Of a stretch of DNA of 64,000 nt, positions 15,302 to 24,079 are shown piece by piece. A program made the position numbers and the translations under genes. The notes under the pieces were generated by a model. It did no database searches and was not told where the DNA came from. It worked only from the letters and a program-made list of their open reading frames with translations. The stretch comes from an uncultured Porphyromonadaceae bacterium (GTDB lineage: Bacteria; Bacteroidota; Bacteroidia; Bacteroidales; Muribaculaceae), in the NCBI GenBank assembly GCA_947175645.1, contig CAMWNP010000013.1:1-64000 (forward strand). The letters run 5' to 3'. Every line of letters starts with the position of its first letter. Position 1 is the first letter of the stretch.

Positions 15302-15783
15302 TTTTACAACAATTTTTTCACAAGATTTTCCCTGACGGATAATATACATTCCTGGCGCAAGATTTTCTGTAATATCACTTACCTTAATGCCATAAAATTA
15401 TATATTTCCTTGGGAAAGTTCGAATAATCCTGACTATCAGCTATCACATCTTCAACACCGGACTCAACAAAGAAGAACTCCTTCTACTGATCTGCCGCCC
15501 TATAGTCATCTAAACTATGCTCGGGCACTAACAATTTGCATTCCCACTTGTTGATATCATACAGTGCTTGAGATCCGCATGTTGGTGGTGTTGCAGCCAA
15601 TGATGTAAAAGAGGTGAGTGCAGTGCAATCCGAGAAAGCCTCTTTCCCTATTGATTTCACCTCCGTGCCTGACGTATAAGACCCAATCGAAGAGCAGCCT
15701 GCCAACGCGAATATTTCGATATTTTGTAAATTATCAGGTATAAAACTCATTAAACAATTACAATTCTTTGAAACAGTAGATAC
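15302..15783 (-). pseudogene. Decayed BspA-like leucine-rich-repeat surface protein with T9SS-type tail
   Basis: On the minus strand a remnant of LRR_5 repeats is readable: IPDNLQNIEIFALAGCSSI, then VKSIGKEAFSDCTALTSFTS, then LLVPEHSLDDYRAADQ. An in-frame TAG (15484-15486) replaces what is normally Trp before KEFFFVES. The frame goes on to about 15390, where a one-base shift is needed to reach VSDITENLAPGMYIIRQ and EKIVVK, a C-terminal motif of T9SS-exported LRR proteins. The left end also lacks a start and meets TGA at 15784-15786. There are thus several lesions in one reading. Confidence 0.8.
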
Positions 15784-16185
15784 TCAAAATGATGAATGAT
15801 TCCGTCGTCAACGGGGTTAAAATTATCTTTGCAGTCGTATTCAAACTATCATGATTCAACCTCGCTGGGATTTCTTCTTATTATCTATATTTGTAAGCAT
15901 GAGGAATTCAATTATCTTGCCCATCACTTGACGGCAATAGGAGCCTCCGGGGCTTCACGGGGGTGGAATGAGTTACTTATGAGCATACAGTAGATAATTT
16001 TTAAGATTTTATAGTGTTATTTGTATTATTTTGTGGATTCCGATTTCGGTATCTCAAAAATAATCCTTATCTTTGTAAATGGATAATTATGAATTGTCCG
16101 GACCTGCTGATAAAGCAGGAGTTATATTAATCCACAGGTTATTTATTGATTGCAAAATACAATACCAATCAGAATCAATTACTAT
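15784..16185. other. Gap between LRR pseudogene and fimbrillin operon
   Basis: Left part: degraded sequence with no recognisable protein. Right part: promoter and leader of the fimbrillin operon, including a CCTGC/GCAGG hairpin at 16103-16119. A 65-codon ORF here shows no family signature. Confidence 0.5.
16044..16075 (+). promoter_or_regulatory. Promoter of the fimbrillin operon
   Basis: TATCTTTG at 16068-16075 matches TAnnTTTG. The upstream box is imperfect (TTTC at 16044-16047, 20-nt spacer). The leader to the ATG at 16186 is about 105 nt. Confidence 0.5.
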
Positions 16186-17229
16186 ATGAAATATCATACA
16201 CTTCTATTAAAAATGCCCATAATTTGCTGTATGCTGTGTTTCTATGCATGCAGTTCCGACTCCGATTACGAGCAGGAGGCTGACAGGGGTATAGAAATGT
16301 CGTTTGACGTGCCATCCGAGTCACGTGCGATAACGACATCTATTGACGAATTTTCGGTTTATGGTGACATGAAATTACTCTCAGGCGTGCAAGATCCAAT
16401 CGTGATTTTCAATAAAACTACAGTTGTCAATCGTGATGGAGCCTGGTGTTATGACGGAACCCAATATTGGTTTCCGAAGCATGAGCATTCTTTTGTTGCA
16501 GTAAGTCCGTCATCAGCGCTTGAGTCAGAAGTTTCGCCACAATATTATGGTTCAGAACTTTCCTTCGCTTATACGTTCCCGACGTACTCAGACAAGGAAA
16601 TGCAGGAAACTCAAGACAAAAGTGATATTATTGATATTGTCGCAGCTACTCATCGGCGGTCATATAACGAAGATGATAAGGTTGATGTAATATCTTTAAG
16701 ATTCGGACACCTGTTGTCTATGATAAATTTCGCTCCCAAACTTGACGACAAAACCATAAGGGGCGATGATTACATACAGTTTCACAAATTAGAAATTTCA
16801 GGATTAAGAAAAAAGGCTAGGATCGCTGTCACTCCGGCTCCGTTAATGGAGAATCCGCGGACCGATGACCGCCTGATAGAATTTTCCGAGTATGAGGGCA
16901 ATGACAATCTGACTATTACCTTCAACAGTTCTAAAACTGTTTATAACGGTCAGCAAATCAACATCTTTGCCAATGACGACGCCATCGTAATGCTCCCCCA
17001 GTTCTTTGAGGCTTCATCAGAGGCAACTGTCAGATTCACATATTCATTTAAGGATGATCCCGAGAATCTGAGAGTGGGGACCCTCTCTCTAAGAGGTCAG
17101 GAGTGGAAGCCCGCAACCGCGTACACCTACAATTTTACAGTGGATAAAATAGGTCTGAATTTAGTAACAACTACCATCAAAAAATGGGATTCAGTGTATA
17201 TTTCCGATATTATTTGGACGGTTGAGTAA
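16186..17229 (+). CDS. Fimbrillin family lipoprotein (Mfa-like), first of three
   Basis: 347 residues from the ATG at 16186 (MKYHTLLLKM). Residues 1-22 form a lipoprotein signal with its Cys in CFYACSSDSD. The body has the Mfa-like 1 pattern: ESRAITTSIDEFSVYG early, and GAWCYDGTQYWFPKHEHSF, the W...Y.WP-type block followed by FVAVSPS. The C-terminus is AYTYNFTVDKIGLN then KKWDS. Such proteins are stalk, anchor or tip subunits of type V pili, exported as lipoproteins and trimmed by a protease before assembly. It is the first gene of a three-gene operon and lacks the lectin-like C-terminal domain of the other two, so it may be anchor or stalk. Confidence 0.8.
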   Translation: MKYHTLLLKMPIICCMLCFYACSSDSDYEQEADRGIEMSFDVPSESRAITTSIDEFSVYGDMKLLSGVQDPIVIFNKTTVVNRDGAWCYDGTQYWFPKHEHSFVAVSPSSALESEVSPQYYGSELSFAYTFPTYSDKEMQETQDKSDIIDIVAATHRRSYNEDDKVDVISLRFGHLLSMINFAPKLDDKTIRGDDYIQFHKLEISGLRKKARIAVTPAPLMENPRTDDRLIEFSEYEGNDNLTITFNSSKTVYNGQQINIFANDDAIVMLPQFFEASSEATVRFTYSFKDDPENLRVGTLSLRGQEWKPATAYTYNFTVDKIGLNLVTTTIKKWDSVYISDIIWTVE

Positions 17230-17279
17230 TCACGAACGAATATCCATTCGATAAAATGCGCAAATTAAAAGAATCGAAT

Positions 17280-19265
17280 ATGAAGAAATACAATAAATAT
17301 ATATTACGGACAATCAAAGTGCTGATGCTTTCAGTCTTTGTCGCGTCATGCTCGCAGGATGACGTTGAACAGAGCATGCCATTGCCTGACGGACAATATC
17401 CGCTGGATCTTACAGTTTCCGTCGAAGGAATGAAGAGCCGTGCCGGCGGTAAGGATAACTGGAAAGATGGTGATGAAATTGGAGTTCGGATAGGGTCTGA
17501 TAAGGAGATAGGACGTTATACCTTGAATCCTGACGGCAGTGTAAATATTGAAGAATCAGCTAATCTCCTTCATTGGAGGACAACCTCACCCGCCACCGTG
17601 CAGGCCTGGTTTCCGTTTGAACCGCAGACCGATGTTTCAATTGCTGACCAGTCTGAACTCTCAGATTTCTCCTCAATCGACTATCTGGCAGCCACCGCTG
17701 AAAATCAGAACTACAAGAATACGGTAGGATTGACTTTCAAGCACCAGATGGCTAAAGTAATATGTGTGCTCAGAACCTTAGATTCTAGTGTCATATCCGA
17801 CGAAGAACTGCACAATGCTACCGTTACCTTCAACGGCTATACCGTAGCCACATTTGCCGAGGGAGAACTCTCCGGTGATGTTTTCGGTAAAATTGTCCCC
17901 ATCAAAAACGACCGCACCCATGAGGCCCTCCTTGTGCCTGCAGATATGGCGGGCCAGGAACTGTTCCATATCGATTTCAATGTGGGTGGCTATGACAAAA
18001 GTTTCAGTTACATCCCGGGGGCCAATTGTGAAAACCTGCAGCCGGGCAAATCGTATACTTTCTACGTAACTTTGAGACGAGATAAGGTGGTTGTCAATGA
18101 AATCTCTGCCTCATGGGATGGCGAAGCAGAAGAAATATTCTCCGAGGCGATACCCTTGAACGTATATTTCTCTGATGATTTACCTGAAGGATTTTTTGAT
18201 GGCTATGCCGAATTTAGCGAGAGTTTTCAGGGTTGGGATGATGAAGACGAGTGTTATAAAGTAAAGGGCAACACCTTCACCATCAGCCTCACGCTTGATG
18301 AGGACGGAGGAAACTTTATGAAGGGTTTTACCGTGACAGAAGGTATAGCATCGGTCAACCGCGTCAGGATTGAGAACCGTCATGTGTTCATATTCAAGGT
18401 GAATACCGAGAGTGTGCGTCTTGAATATGGCGATTACATGCAGGTGGGAGATTTTCTATACACCAACGGGAAGTGGCGCCCTGACATATATAATAACACA
18501 AACGTCATTGGGGGCGGCGATGTAGAAGACCCCGAAGTAAGCGACAGCGATTTAGTAGATCTCAATAAGAACCCCAACTTCGGCTATGGCTACGATGACA
18601 ATGGTGAAATATGGGAATGTATCGGCGTCATTTTCAAGGTTGGCCCTGGCAATGGTGATTCGGTAGAGAATTATGGCGGACGTCTTAAAACTATCCACGG
18701 CTATGCAGTGGCCCTTCACGACGTTTCAGTCCCTGCCGAAATCGGCAATTGGGGAGGAGGTTTTGATTTTTTAGATGAAGAAATGAAGTTCGGAGTATAT
18801 GATAGTTATGTCTATGTTTACGATGGCTATACGAATACTCAGAACATGTTGCCAATCGCAATCGCAAATAAGACACTAAATGATAGACAAGGTGAGGAGG
18901 CTTATTGGGCATTTAACAGGTTGAATAAATATAATGAGACTGTGAAAGTGCCCGACTACTTCAGCACATGGTATATACCTTCCATCGGACAGCTCTCCGA
19001 CCTGTATAAATTCGTCGGGCGACGCGATCGTCTCGTCATGGCAGGCGGCGAGGAACTCATATTGAGTGACGTGGGTATTTTTCCTTCCAACTCGGTAAGA
19101 TTTGACTCATTCGGCGCAAAATACTGGTCATCGACTCAGGCATCAAGGGATGCTGTATGGGTTTTTAGATTTCAGACCGGACAAGCTGCACATTCAAACA
19201 AACTTGGGGTGTCTATAAGTAGCCGAAGCAGCCTAAGTCGTATGCGTGCGGTTTTGACATTCTAA
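17280..19265 (+). CDS. Fimbrillin lipoprotein with C-terminal Lcl/DUF1566-like domain
   Basis: 661 residues from the ATG at 17280 (MKKYNKYILRT); an upstream ATG at 17256 is possible. Signal with lipobox VASC-SQDD. The N-terminal half is Mfa-like: KSRAGGKDNWKDGDEIGVRI, ATVQAWFPFEP, and FKHQMAKVICVLR. An all-beta middle region follows. The last about 110 residues have WYIPSIGQLSDLYKF, AKYWSSTQAS and end in SRMRAVLTF, the pattern of Lcl/FimTip-like C-terminal domains. That points to a pilus tip adhesin (inference). 50 bp after the first fimbrillin gene and 12 bp before the third. Confidence 0.8.
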   Translation: MKKYNKYILRTIKVLMLSVFVASCSQDDVEQSMPLPDGQYPLDLTVSVEGMKSRAGGKDNWKDGDEIGVRIGSDKEIGRYTLNPDGSVNIEESANLLHWRTTSPATVQAWFPFEPQTDVSIADQSELSDFSSIDYLAATAENQNYKNTVGLTFKHQMAKVICVLRTLDSSVISDEELHNATVTFNGYTVATFAEGELSGDVFGKIVPIKNDRTHEALLVPADMAGQELFHIDFNVGGYDKSFSYIPGANCENLQPGKSYTFYVTLRRDKVVVNEISASWDGEAEEIFSEAIPLNVYFSDDLPEGFFDGYAEFSESFQGWDDEDECYKVKGNTFTISLTLDEDGGNFMKGFTVTEGIASVNRVRIENRHVFIFKVNTESVRLEYGDYMQVGDFLYTNGKWRPDIYNNTNVIGGGDVEDPEVSDSDLVDLNKNPNFGYGYDDNGEIWECIGVIFKVGPGNGDSVENYGGRLKTIHGYAVALHDVSVPAEIGNWGGGFDFLDEEMKFGVYDSYVYVYDGYTNTQNMLPIAIANKTLNDRQGEEAYWAFNRLNKYNETVKVPDYFSTWYIPSIGQLSDLYKFVGRRDRLVMAGGEELILSDVGIFPSNSVRFDSFGAKYWSSTQASRDAVWVFRFQTGQAAHSNKLGVSISSRSSLSRMRAVLTF

Positions 19266-19277
19266 AAAAATTTAAAT

Positions 19278-21005
19278 ATGAACAGACTGATTTTACCATA
19301 TATTTTTATCCTTTCCTGCATTCTATGTGCGTGTCAAGATATAGATGACATTCCCACACAGGCAGGTAAAGTCGATGCAGACATTATTTCACTCAACGTC
19401 ACTGTTGCCGACAATATTACCTCAGGCAATCCGGCCTCCCGTACTATAAATCACGGCAAGTCAACATTCTTTGAGCCGGGCGACTCGGTCGGTGTCATCG
19501 TTCTCGACAAAGACGGCAATTTTATCGTGAATAATGCCTTGTTTTTTTTAAATGACAATTACAAATGGACATTCCAGGGTGAAAATGTTCCCCTCTACGA
19601 CAGCGAGATGCAAACATACATCGTCTACTTCCCCTACCACGAGTCAGTAACTGCGAAAGAGTGCAAGAGTGCTGAGGAAATCTTGTCCTTGCCTGCCTTC
19701 AATCACCATGAGGACCAAACGTCTAAAGCCGCATACCGCAACTCCGACGTTATGGCATGGGAGTCGTCTGATGGCCCTTTTAAGGATATTAAAGCCGAAC
19801 TGCGGCATCTGCGCAACTGCGTATCGCTCGACATTACCGTCCAGTGGGAACTTCTCACCGGTGAGAAAATCACCTTTAAGAATCCCAACGAGGCTGCCAT
19901 TAGAGATAATGAAGGTAAACTCCTCAAGACTTATCAGGCAGAAGACGGAACCTTCCGATACATTCTTCCCGATGGATATGAGGGTGATATAGCCTACTTC
20001 TACAACTATCGTGAGTCGATGTTCAAAGGACTATTCAATGTTCAATCCTCTGAGACCGGCATACTCTATTCCAGATTCGAGACTGTAGATATGAATGTTT
20101 ACACCTTTGACAAGGTGATTGTCGGTGATTTTTATTGTAAGAATTCCGAAAATTACGGCTTTATTCTCCCTTACGAGGCTACCGAATATTTGGATGATGA
20201 TAACCACCGTTGTATAGGACTGGTGTTCTTCATCGGTCAAAATGAAAACGATGGAGTCGAATATGAGGGAAGTTATGACTACAGTGAGACAGGTATAGAA
20301 GATAGTAGTTGCCATGGTTATGTCTTGGCACTGACCGATGTTCAAAACGACCTTAACAACATGTTTGAGTGGGAGTTGGATAATAACTACGATCCGTATG
20401 AGGGAGAAGAGATACGAACGCGGATGGGTGCCAATGTATACTCCGGCGATTGGGGCGGATATCATAATACTCTTAAGATTCTGGATACTTGCAAGGATAA
20501 CGAGTGGTACAAGAATTTTTATCCGGCTGCATACGCTGCATACTATTACGGCAATCTTGCCACCGGGACAGTTGAAGTCACGTACGAAGAGAATGTTACG
20601 GTCAAAAAAACTATTCTATTCAATAGCCGTGACAATACGCCGAGCGACGGAGTACGGGATGAACTCAATCCCTACGAATGGCAGGAACCTCTGCAGGCTC
20701 CTGATAATACCTCCGGCTGGTACCTGCCGGGTAACGGCATGCTTCTCGAGATTCGGCAACATCAATTCCTTTTTGAGCAGCGCTATGAAGAGATAAAAAG
20801 GAAACTGGCTGACGAGGTTCCCTACAAGGAACACATAGGTTGGATAAAATATGTCCACAATTATCGCGGCGCTCCCTATTACTGGTCTTCCACTGAGAGT
20901 AATTATGAGGGACGAGCGCTATCACATGAATACTCCATCGAAAACAATACTTATCCTTCCCACAAATCAAAAGCATTCGCTGTGCGGGCAGTACTTTCCT
21001 ACTGA
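19278..21005 (+). CDS. Fimbrillin-like lipoprotein with C-terminal Lcl/DUF1566-like domain
   Basis: 575 residues. Lipoprotein signal with Cys in ILCACQDIDD. N-terminal Mfa-like block: ASRTINHGKSTFFEPGDSV, then MQTYIVYFPYHE. The C-terminal end has SGWYLPGNGMLLEIRQHQF, APYYWSSTESNY and finishes KAFAVRAVLSY, so it shares the tip-type domain of the preceding gene. The middle carries a Tyr/Asp/Gly-rich stretch near residue 360. It closes the operon. A long hairpin at 21026-21063 follows its stop, with no T-run. Confidence 0.78.
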   Translation: MNRLILPYIFILSCILCACQDIDDIPTQAGKVDADIISLNVTVADNITSGNPASRTINHGKSTFFEPGDSVGVIVLDKDGNFIVNNALFFLNDNYKWTFQGENVPLYDSEMQTYIVYFPYHESVTAKECKSAEEILSLPAFNHHEDQTSKAAYRNSDVMAWESSDGPFKDIKAELRHLRNCVSLDITVQWELLTGEKITFKNPNEAAIRDNEGKLLKTYQAEDGTFRYILPDGYEGDIAYFYNYRESMFKGLFNVQSSETGILYSRFETVDMNVYTFDKVIVGDFYCKNSENYGFILPYEATEYLDDDNHRCIGLVFFIGQNENDGVEYEGSYDYSETGIEDSSCHGYVLALTDVQNDLNNMFEWELDNNYDPYEGEEIRTRMGANVYSGDWGGYHNTLKILDTCKDNEWYKNFYPAAYAAYYYGNLATGTVEVTYEENVTVKKTILFNSRDNTPSDGVRDELNPYEWQEPLQAPDNTSGWYLPGNGMLLEIRQHQFLFEQRYEEIKRKLADEVPYKEHIGWIKYVHNYRGAPYYWSSTESNYEGRALSHEYSIENNTYPSHKSKAFAVRAVLSY

Positions 21006-21025
21006 TTCATGTAGTCTGTACCTCA

Positions 21026-21063
21026 TGTCAGTCAACGATAATGCACATTATCCGTGACTGACA
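21026..21063 (+). terminator. Long hairpin after the fimbrillin operon
   Basis: TGTCAGTCA-ACGATAATG pairs with CATTATCCGTGACTGACA across a 2-nt loop, with one mismatch. It starts 20 nt past the last fimbrillin stop. There is no T-run, so termination or mRNA protection are both possible. Confidence 0.5.
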
Positions 21064-21305
21064 TAATTGCGACGATTCTCAGTAATAAAGGGAGTTTCAA
21101 GCACGCAGTCGGTAACCAAAAATAATCCGGAAATGCAGTACCGATTGTATGTAAGTTGGCGAATCAGCATAATGCGCAGCACTCCTTCTCAGTTTGCTGA
21201 CGAAAAAATCCGCCTTTTTTTGGCGAAAATACCACGCCGGACAAAAACTTCATTTTCCCTTCGGTGAATTATGGCTAACCGTAGGGTAGATTAGGATACC
21301 ACATG

Positions 21306-21466
21306 AGGGTGTGTCAAAACAAAAATTTTGGCACACCCTCTTAAGGTGTGTTAGAATAGGTCAGATGTTAGGCGCTGAAGATGAGGACAATAGGAGCATA
21401 CTTAAGTATGTGACTGAGTCCGAATTCAGAAAGCAACGACACAGATGGCCTATTATGACACACCGC
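21306..21466 (+). repeat. Dispersed hairpin-ended repeat, copy B
   Basis: Starts AGGGTGTGTC, pairing with GCACACCCT (21306-21339), then CTTAAGG and a body of about 110 bp. The body has an internal perfect palindrome CATACTTAAGTATG; the copy ends TTATGACACACCG. It is inverted relative to copy A (13297-13454), with both hairpin ends facing the 7.9-kb interval between them. Target-site duplications are not evident. Confidence 0.85.
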
Positions 21467-21678
21467 CATGCTATCCGTCAAGTCTGACACCAACCATACA
21501 AAGTCGGGGTAGACCGATAAAGTGTATCCTTACAATTCCACCCTTGGCAAATTTACGGGAGGTAGGAAGAGTATGTAGAATAACTCTCCGGCTTAGGCGA
21601 GGAACATAACTTAAAGAACTAATTTTCCCGGAACCTCCGGTGGATCCTGTACTGCAAAAAGACGGTCCGGACGCCGAA

Positions 21679-22461
21679 TCACTCGGCATCATGGACAGTG
21701 AGGGAGGCGAGTTTGTGCTCTAGATCGGCTGAGGACAATCGGGTAATAATCTTGCCACGGTTGGCTATGGATATATTTCCGGTTTCTTCCGAGACTACCA
21801 CCGCTACCGCATCTGTGGCTTGAGAGATGCCGAGCGCTGAGCGGTGACGCAGACCCATGGAACGGGGAATGTTGGTGTCATGACTGACCGGGAGAATGCA
21901 TCCGGCTGCAACTATCTTGCCGTGGGCAATGATCATGGCACCGTCATGAAGTGGTGAGTTTTTGAAAAAAATATTCTCTATGAGTCGGGAATTTATGGTG
22001 GCGTTGATGAGATCGCCGGTCTTTTCATAGGATTCCAGCGGGACATTCCGCTCAATTACAATCAGCGCGCCGGTCTTTGATTTAGACATGTTCATGCACG
22101 CATATACGATCGGCATGATCCATTGATGCCGTTCCTCATGTGCGTCTGATTTCTTGTGGTGGAAAATATCTTTAATGAATTTCCAACGTTTCTGCGATCC
22201 CAGTTCCACAAGGAATCTCTTTAACTGATCCTGAAATATGATGACGAGAATAAGCAGACCTATGCTCATGAACTTATCAAGAATGGTTCCGAGCATTTTC
22301 ATCTCAAGAATTTCGGAAGTCACCACCCACACCACAATGAACGCCAGCACACCGAAGAAAATGTTAATGGTGCCTGACTCCTTCATAATGCGATAGAGGT
22401 AATACAGCATTATAGCAACCAGGATGATGTCGATGATGTCCTTTATTCCGAATGAGAGCAT
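21679..22461 (-). CDS. dacA: Diadenylate cyclase (CdaA/DacA type)
   Basis: 260 residues: three TM helices (about 8-75), then a DisA_N domain. The catalytic motifs are intact: HDGAMII (DGA) and GLRHRSALGIS (RHR). It makes cyclic di-AMP from two ATP at the inner membrane. The start is 3 bp after the folP stop, an arrangement common in Bacteroidota. No CdaR-like regulator gene is adjacent in this window. Confidence 0.95.
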   Translation of the reverse strand: MLSFGIKDIIDIILVAIMLYYLYRIMKESGTINIFFGVLAFIVVWVVTSEILEMKMLGTILDKFMSIGLLILVIIFQDQLKRFLVELGSQKRWKFIKDIFHHKKSDAHEERHQWIMPIVYACMNMSKSKTGALIVIERNVPLESYEKTGDLINATINSRLIENIFFKNSPLHDGAMIIAHGKIVAAGCILPVSHDTNIPRSMGLRHRSALGISQATDAVAVVVSEETGNISIANRGKIITRLSSADLEHKLASLTVHDAE

Positions 22462-22464
22462 TGT

Positions 22465-23310
22465 TCAGGATTTGAGGATGTTACAATAAAGATCAGCGGC
22501 CTGACGTGCCTCTTTTACGTCATGCACCCGGAGAATGTCGGCACCCCGGTCAAGTGCATAGGCATTTAGTGCTGTTGTGGCAGCCAATGCTTGGTCAGTG
22601 GCGATACCGAGCGTACGTGTAATCATTGACTTGCGCGACATTCCTACAAGCAGCGGCATACGCAATTCACGGAACACCCCAAGGTCACGCATAAGTGTGA
22701 AATTCTGTTCAGGAGTTTTGGCGAATCCGAAACCGGGGTCTATGATAACATCGTTGACACCCAAAAGTGCCAGTTGGTTAAGCCGGCATGCAAGGTCGTC
22801 AAGCACAGAGGCCGTCACTCCCCGGGGACCATAATCCGTGAACTGTTGCATGGTTTCGGGAGTGCCGCGAGTGTGCATCAATATGTATGGCACATTGAGG
22901 TCAGCAACCGTTTCAAACATTTCCTTGTCAAGCGAACCACCGGAAATGTCATTTATGATATTGACAGTGTGGTTACGGACAAGTTCACGGGCGACATCGG
23001 CACGGAAGGTGTCCACACTGAGCGGTACGTCAGGCGCTACGGAGCGCAGAGCCTCTATGGCCGGTTCAAGTCTTCGCAGTTCCTCAGCAGGTGACACGGA
23101 CTGTGAGCCGGGTCGGGTGGAACAGGCACCGATATCGATTATATCCACCCCATTCTCAAGCATATCGCGCACTACAGCAGTCACCTCGCCACGATTGCAA
23201 CAACGTGACCCGGAATAAAACGAATCCGGAGTAACATTCAGGATTCCCATTACCACTGGACGTGTGTAACAGACGAGCCTGCCGTTGATATTGAGCGAGA
23301 AAGGGGTCAT
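22465..23310 (-). CDS. folP: Dihydropteroate synthase
   Basis: 281 residues from the ATG at 23310 (MTPFSLNINGR); a longer frame to 23337 adds nine residues of no family value. Motifs: MGILNVTPDSFYSG, DIGACSTRPGSQ, NIINDISGG, MHTRGTPETMQ, IIDPGFGFAKT, and SRKSMI. It condenses p-aminobenzoate with hydroxymethyl-dihydropterin diphosphate in folate synthesis and is the sulfonamide target. folC for a later folate step is at 51746. Co-transcribed with dacA. Confidence 0.96.
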   Translation of the reverse strand: MTPFSLNINGRLVCYTRPVVMGILNVTPDSFYSGSRCCNRGEVTAVVRDMLENGVDIIDIGACSTRPGSQSVSPAEELRRLEPAIEALRSVAPDVPLSVDTFRADVARELVRNHTVNIINDISGGSLDKEMFETVADLNVPYILMHTRGTPETMQQFTDYGPRGVTASVLDDLACRLNQLALLGVNDVIIDPGFGFAKTPEQNFTLMRDLGVFRELRMPLLVGMSRKSMITRTLGIATDQALAATTALNAYALDRGADILRVHDVKEARQAADLYCNILKS

Positions 23311-23370
23311 AATAAAAATAAGAGGAGGAGAGCACACGGGCGCAACTCCTCCTATAAAAATCAGTTATTA

Positions 23371-23937
23371 TCAGGCTTTGATACGTTCAACGTAAGAACC
23401 GTCACGAGTGTCGACTTTCACCTTGTCGCCGATGTTGCAGAACAGGGGAACACGAATTTCAGCACCTGTTTCCAGAGTAGCGGGCTTGAGGGTGTTGGTT
23501 GCGGTATCGCCTTTGATTCCGGGTTCGGTATAGGTGATTTCAAGGACAACGTTAACGGGCATCTCGCAAGTGAGGATGGTGTCAGAAGCAGCGTGAACCA
23601 TTGCTTCACAGATGTCACCTTCCTTGAGGAACTGTACACCTTCGATACCTTCGCCGGGGATAGCCACCTGTTCGAATGTTTCGGTATGCATGAAGTTGTA
23701 GCCCATATCATCTTTGTAAAGATACTGGTAGGGACGGCGTTCGATGCGTACTTCATCGACTTTCACACCAGAGTTCCATGTCTTATCAAGGATACGTCCG
23801 GTTTTAACATTTTTGAGTTTGGTGCGAACGAAAGCCGGACCTTTACCGGGTTTAACGTGAAGGAATTCCACGATGAAATAGTACTGGCCGTCGATGTCAA
23901 GGCACATGCCGTTCTTAAAATCTGCTGTAGTTGCCAT
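23371..23937 (-). CDS. efp: Elongation factor P
   Basis: 188 residues with the three beta-barrel domains of EF-P. The tip loop reads [10 protein letters not shown], with the modifiable Lys at about 33. Other blocks are [18 protein letters not shown], and the C-terminal [17 protein letters not shown]. It relieves ribosome stalling at polyproline. Which modification pathway is used cannot be told from this window. It has an exact housekeeping promoter. Confidence 0.97.
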   Translation of the reverse strand: MATTADFKNGMCLDIDGQYYFIVEFLHVKPGKGPAFVRTKLKNVKTGRILDKTWNSGVKVDEVRIERRPYQYLYKDDMGYNFMHTETFEQVAIPGEGIEGVQFLKEGDICEAMVHAASDTILTCEMPVNVVLEITYTEPGIKGDTATNTLKPATLETGAEIRVPLFCNIGDKVKVDTRDGSYVERIKA

Positions 23938-24006
23938 AAATGGTTTATAAGATGTTTATTTTATTGATATTCTGATTGTTATAGTGTACCCTTCCGAATA
24001 ACTTTG

Positions 24007-24037
24007 CAAAGTTACTAATTTTGGATGAATCTGCAAA
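24007..24037 (-). promoter_or_regulatory. Promoter of efp
   Basis: Minus-strand TTTG (24034-24037), exact 19-nt spacer, TAACTTTG (24007-24014); about 70 nt before the efp ATG. Confidence 0.75.
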
Positions 24038-24079
24038 GTGTTGTTCCGGTATTTTAAGACCCGGTGCTTGATCCGGCGA

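Larger units (their letters stand above)
21006..21678. other. 673-nt gap: hairpin, repeat copy B and unassigned sequence
   Basis: Holds an 18-bp hairpin at 21026-21063 (TGTCAGTCA arm, one mismatch), a GCC/GGC mini-hairpin with a T-run near 21212-21226, repeat copy B (21306-21466), and 21467-21678 where nothing is recognised. A minus-strand ORF (21471-21692) overlaps the end of dacA and lacks any known motif. Confidence 0.55.

Noticed and set aside
15796-15993. 65-codon plus-strand ORF before the fimbrillin operon
   Set aside because: No signal, domain or promoter, and it covers degraded sequence.
21471-21692. 73-codon minus-strand ORF next to dacA
   Set aside because: It overlaps the dacA end in another frame and shows no motif; kept only as an unassigned block.
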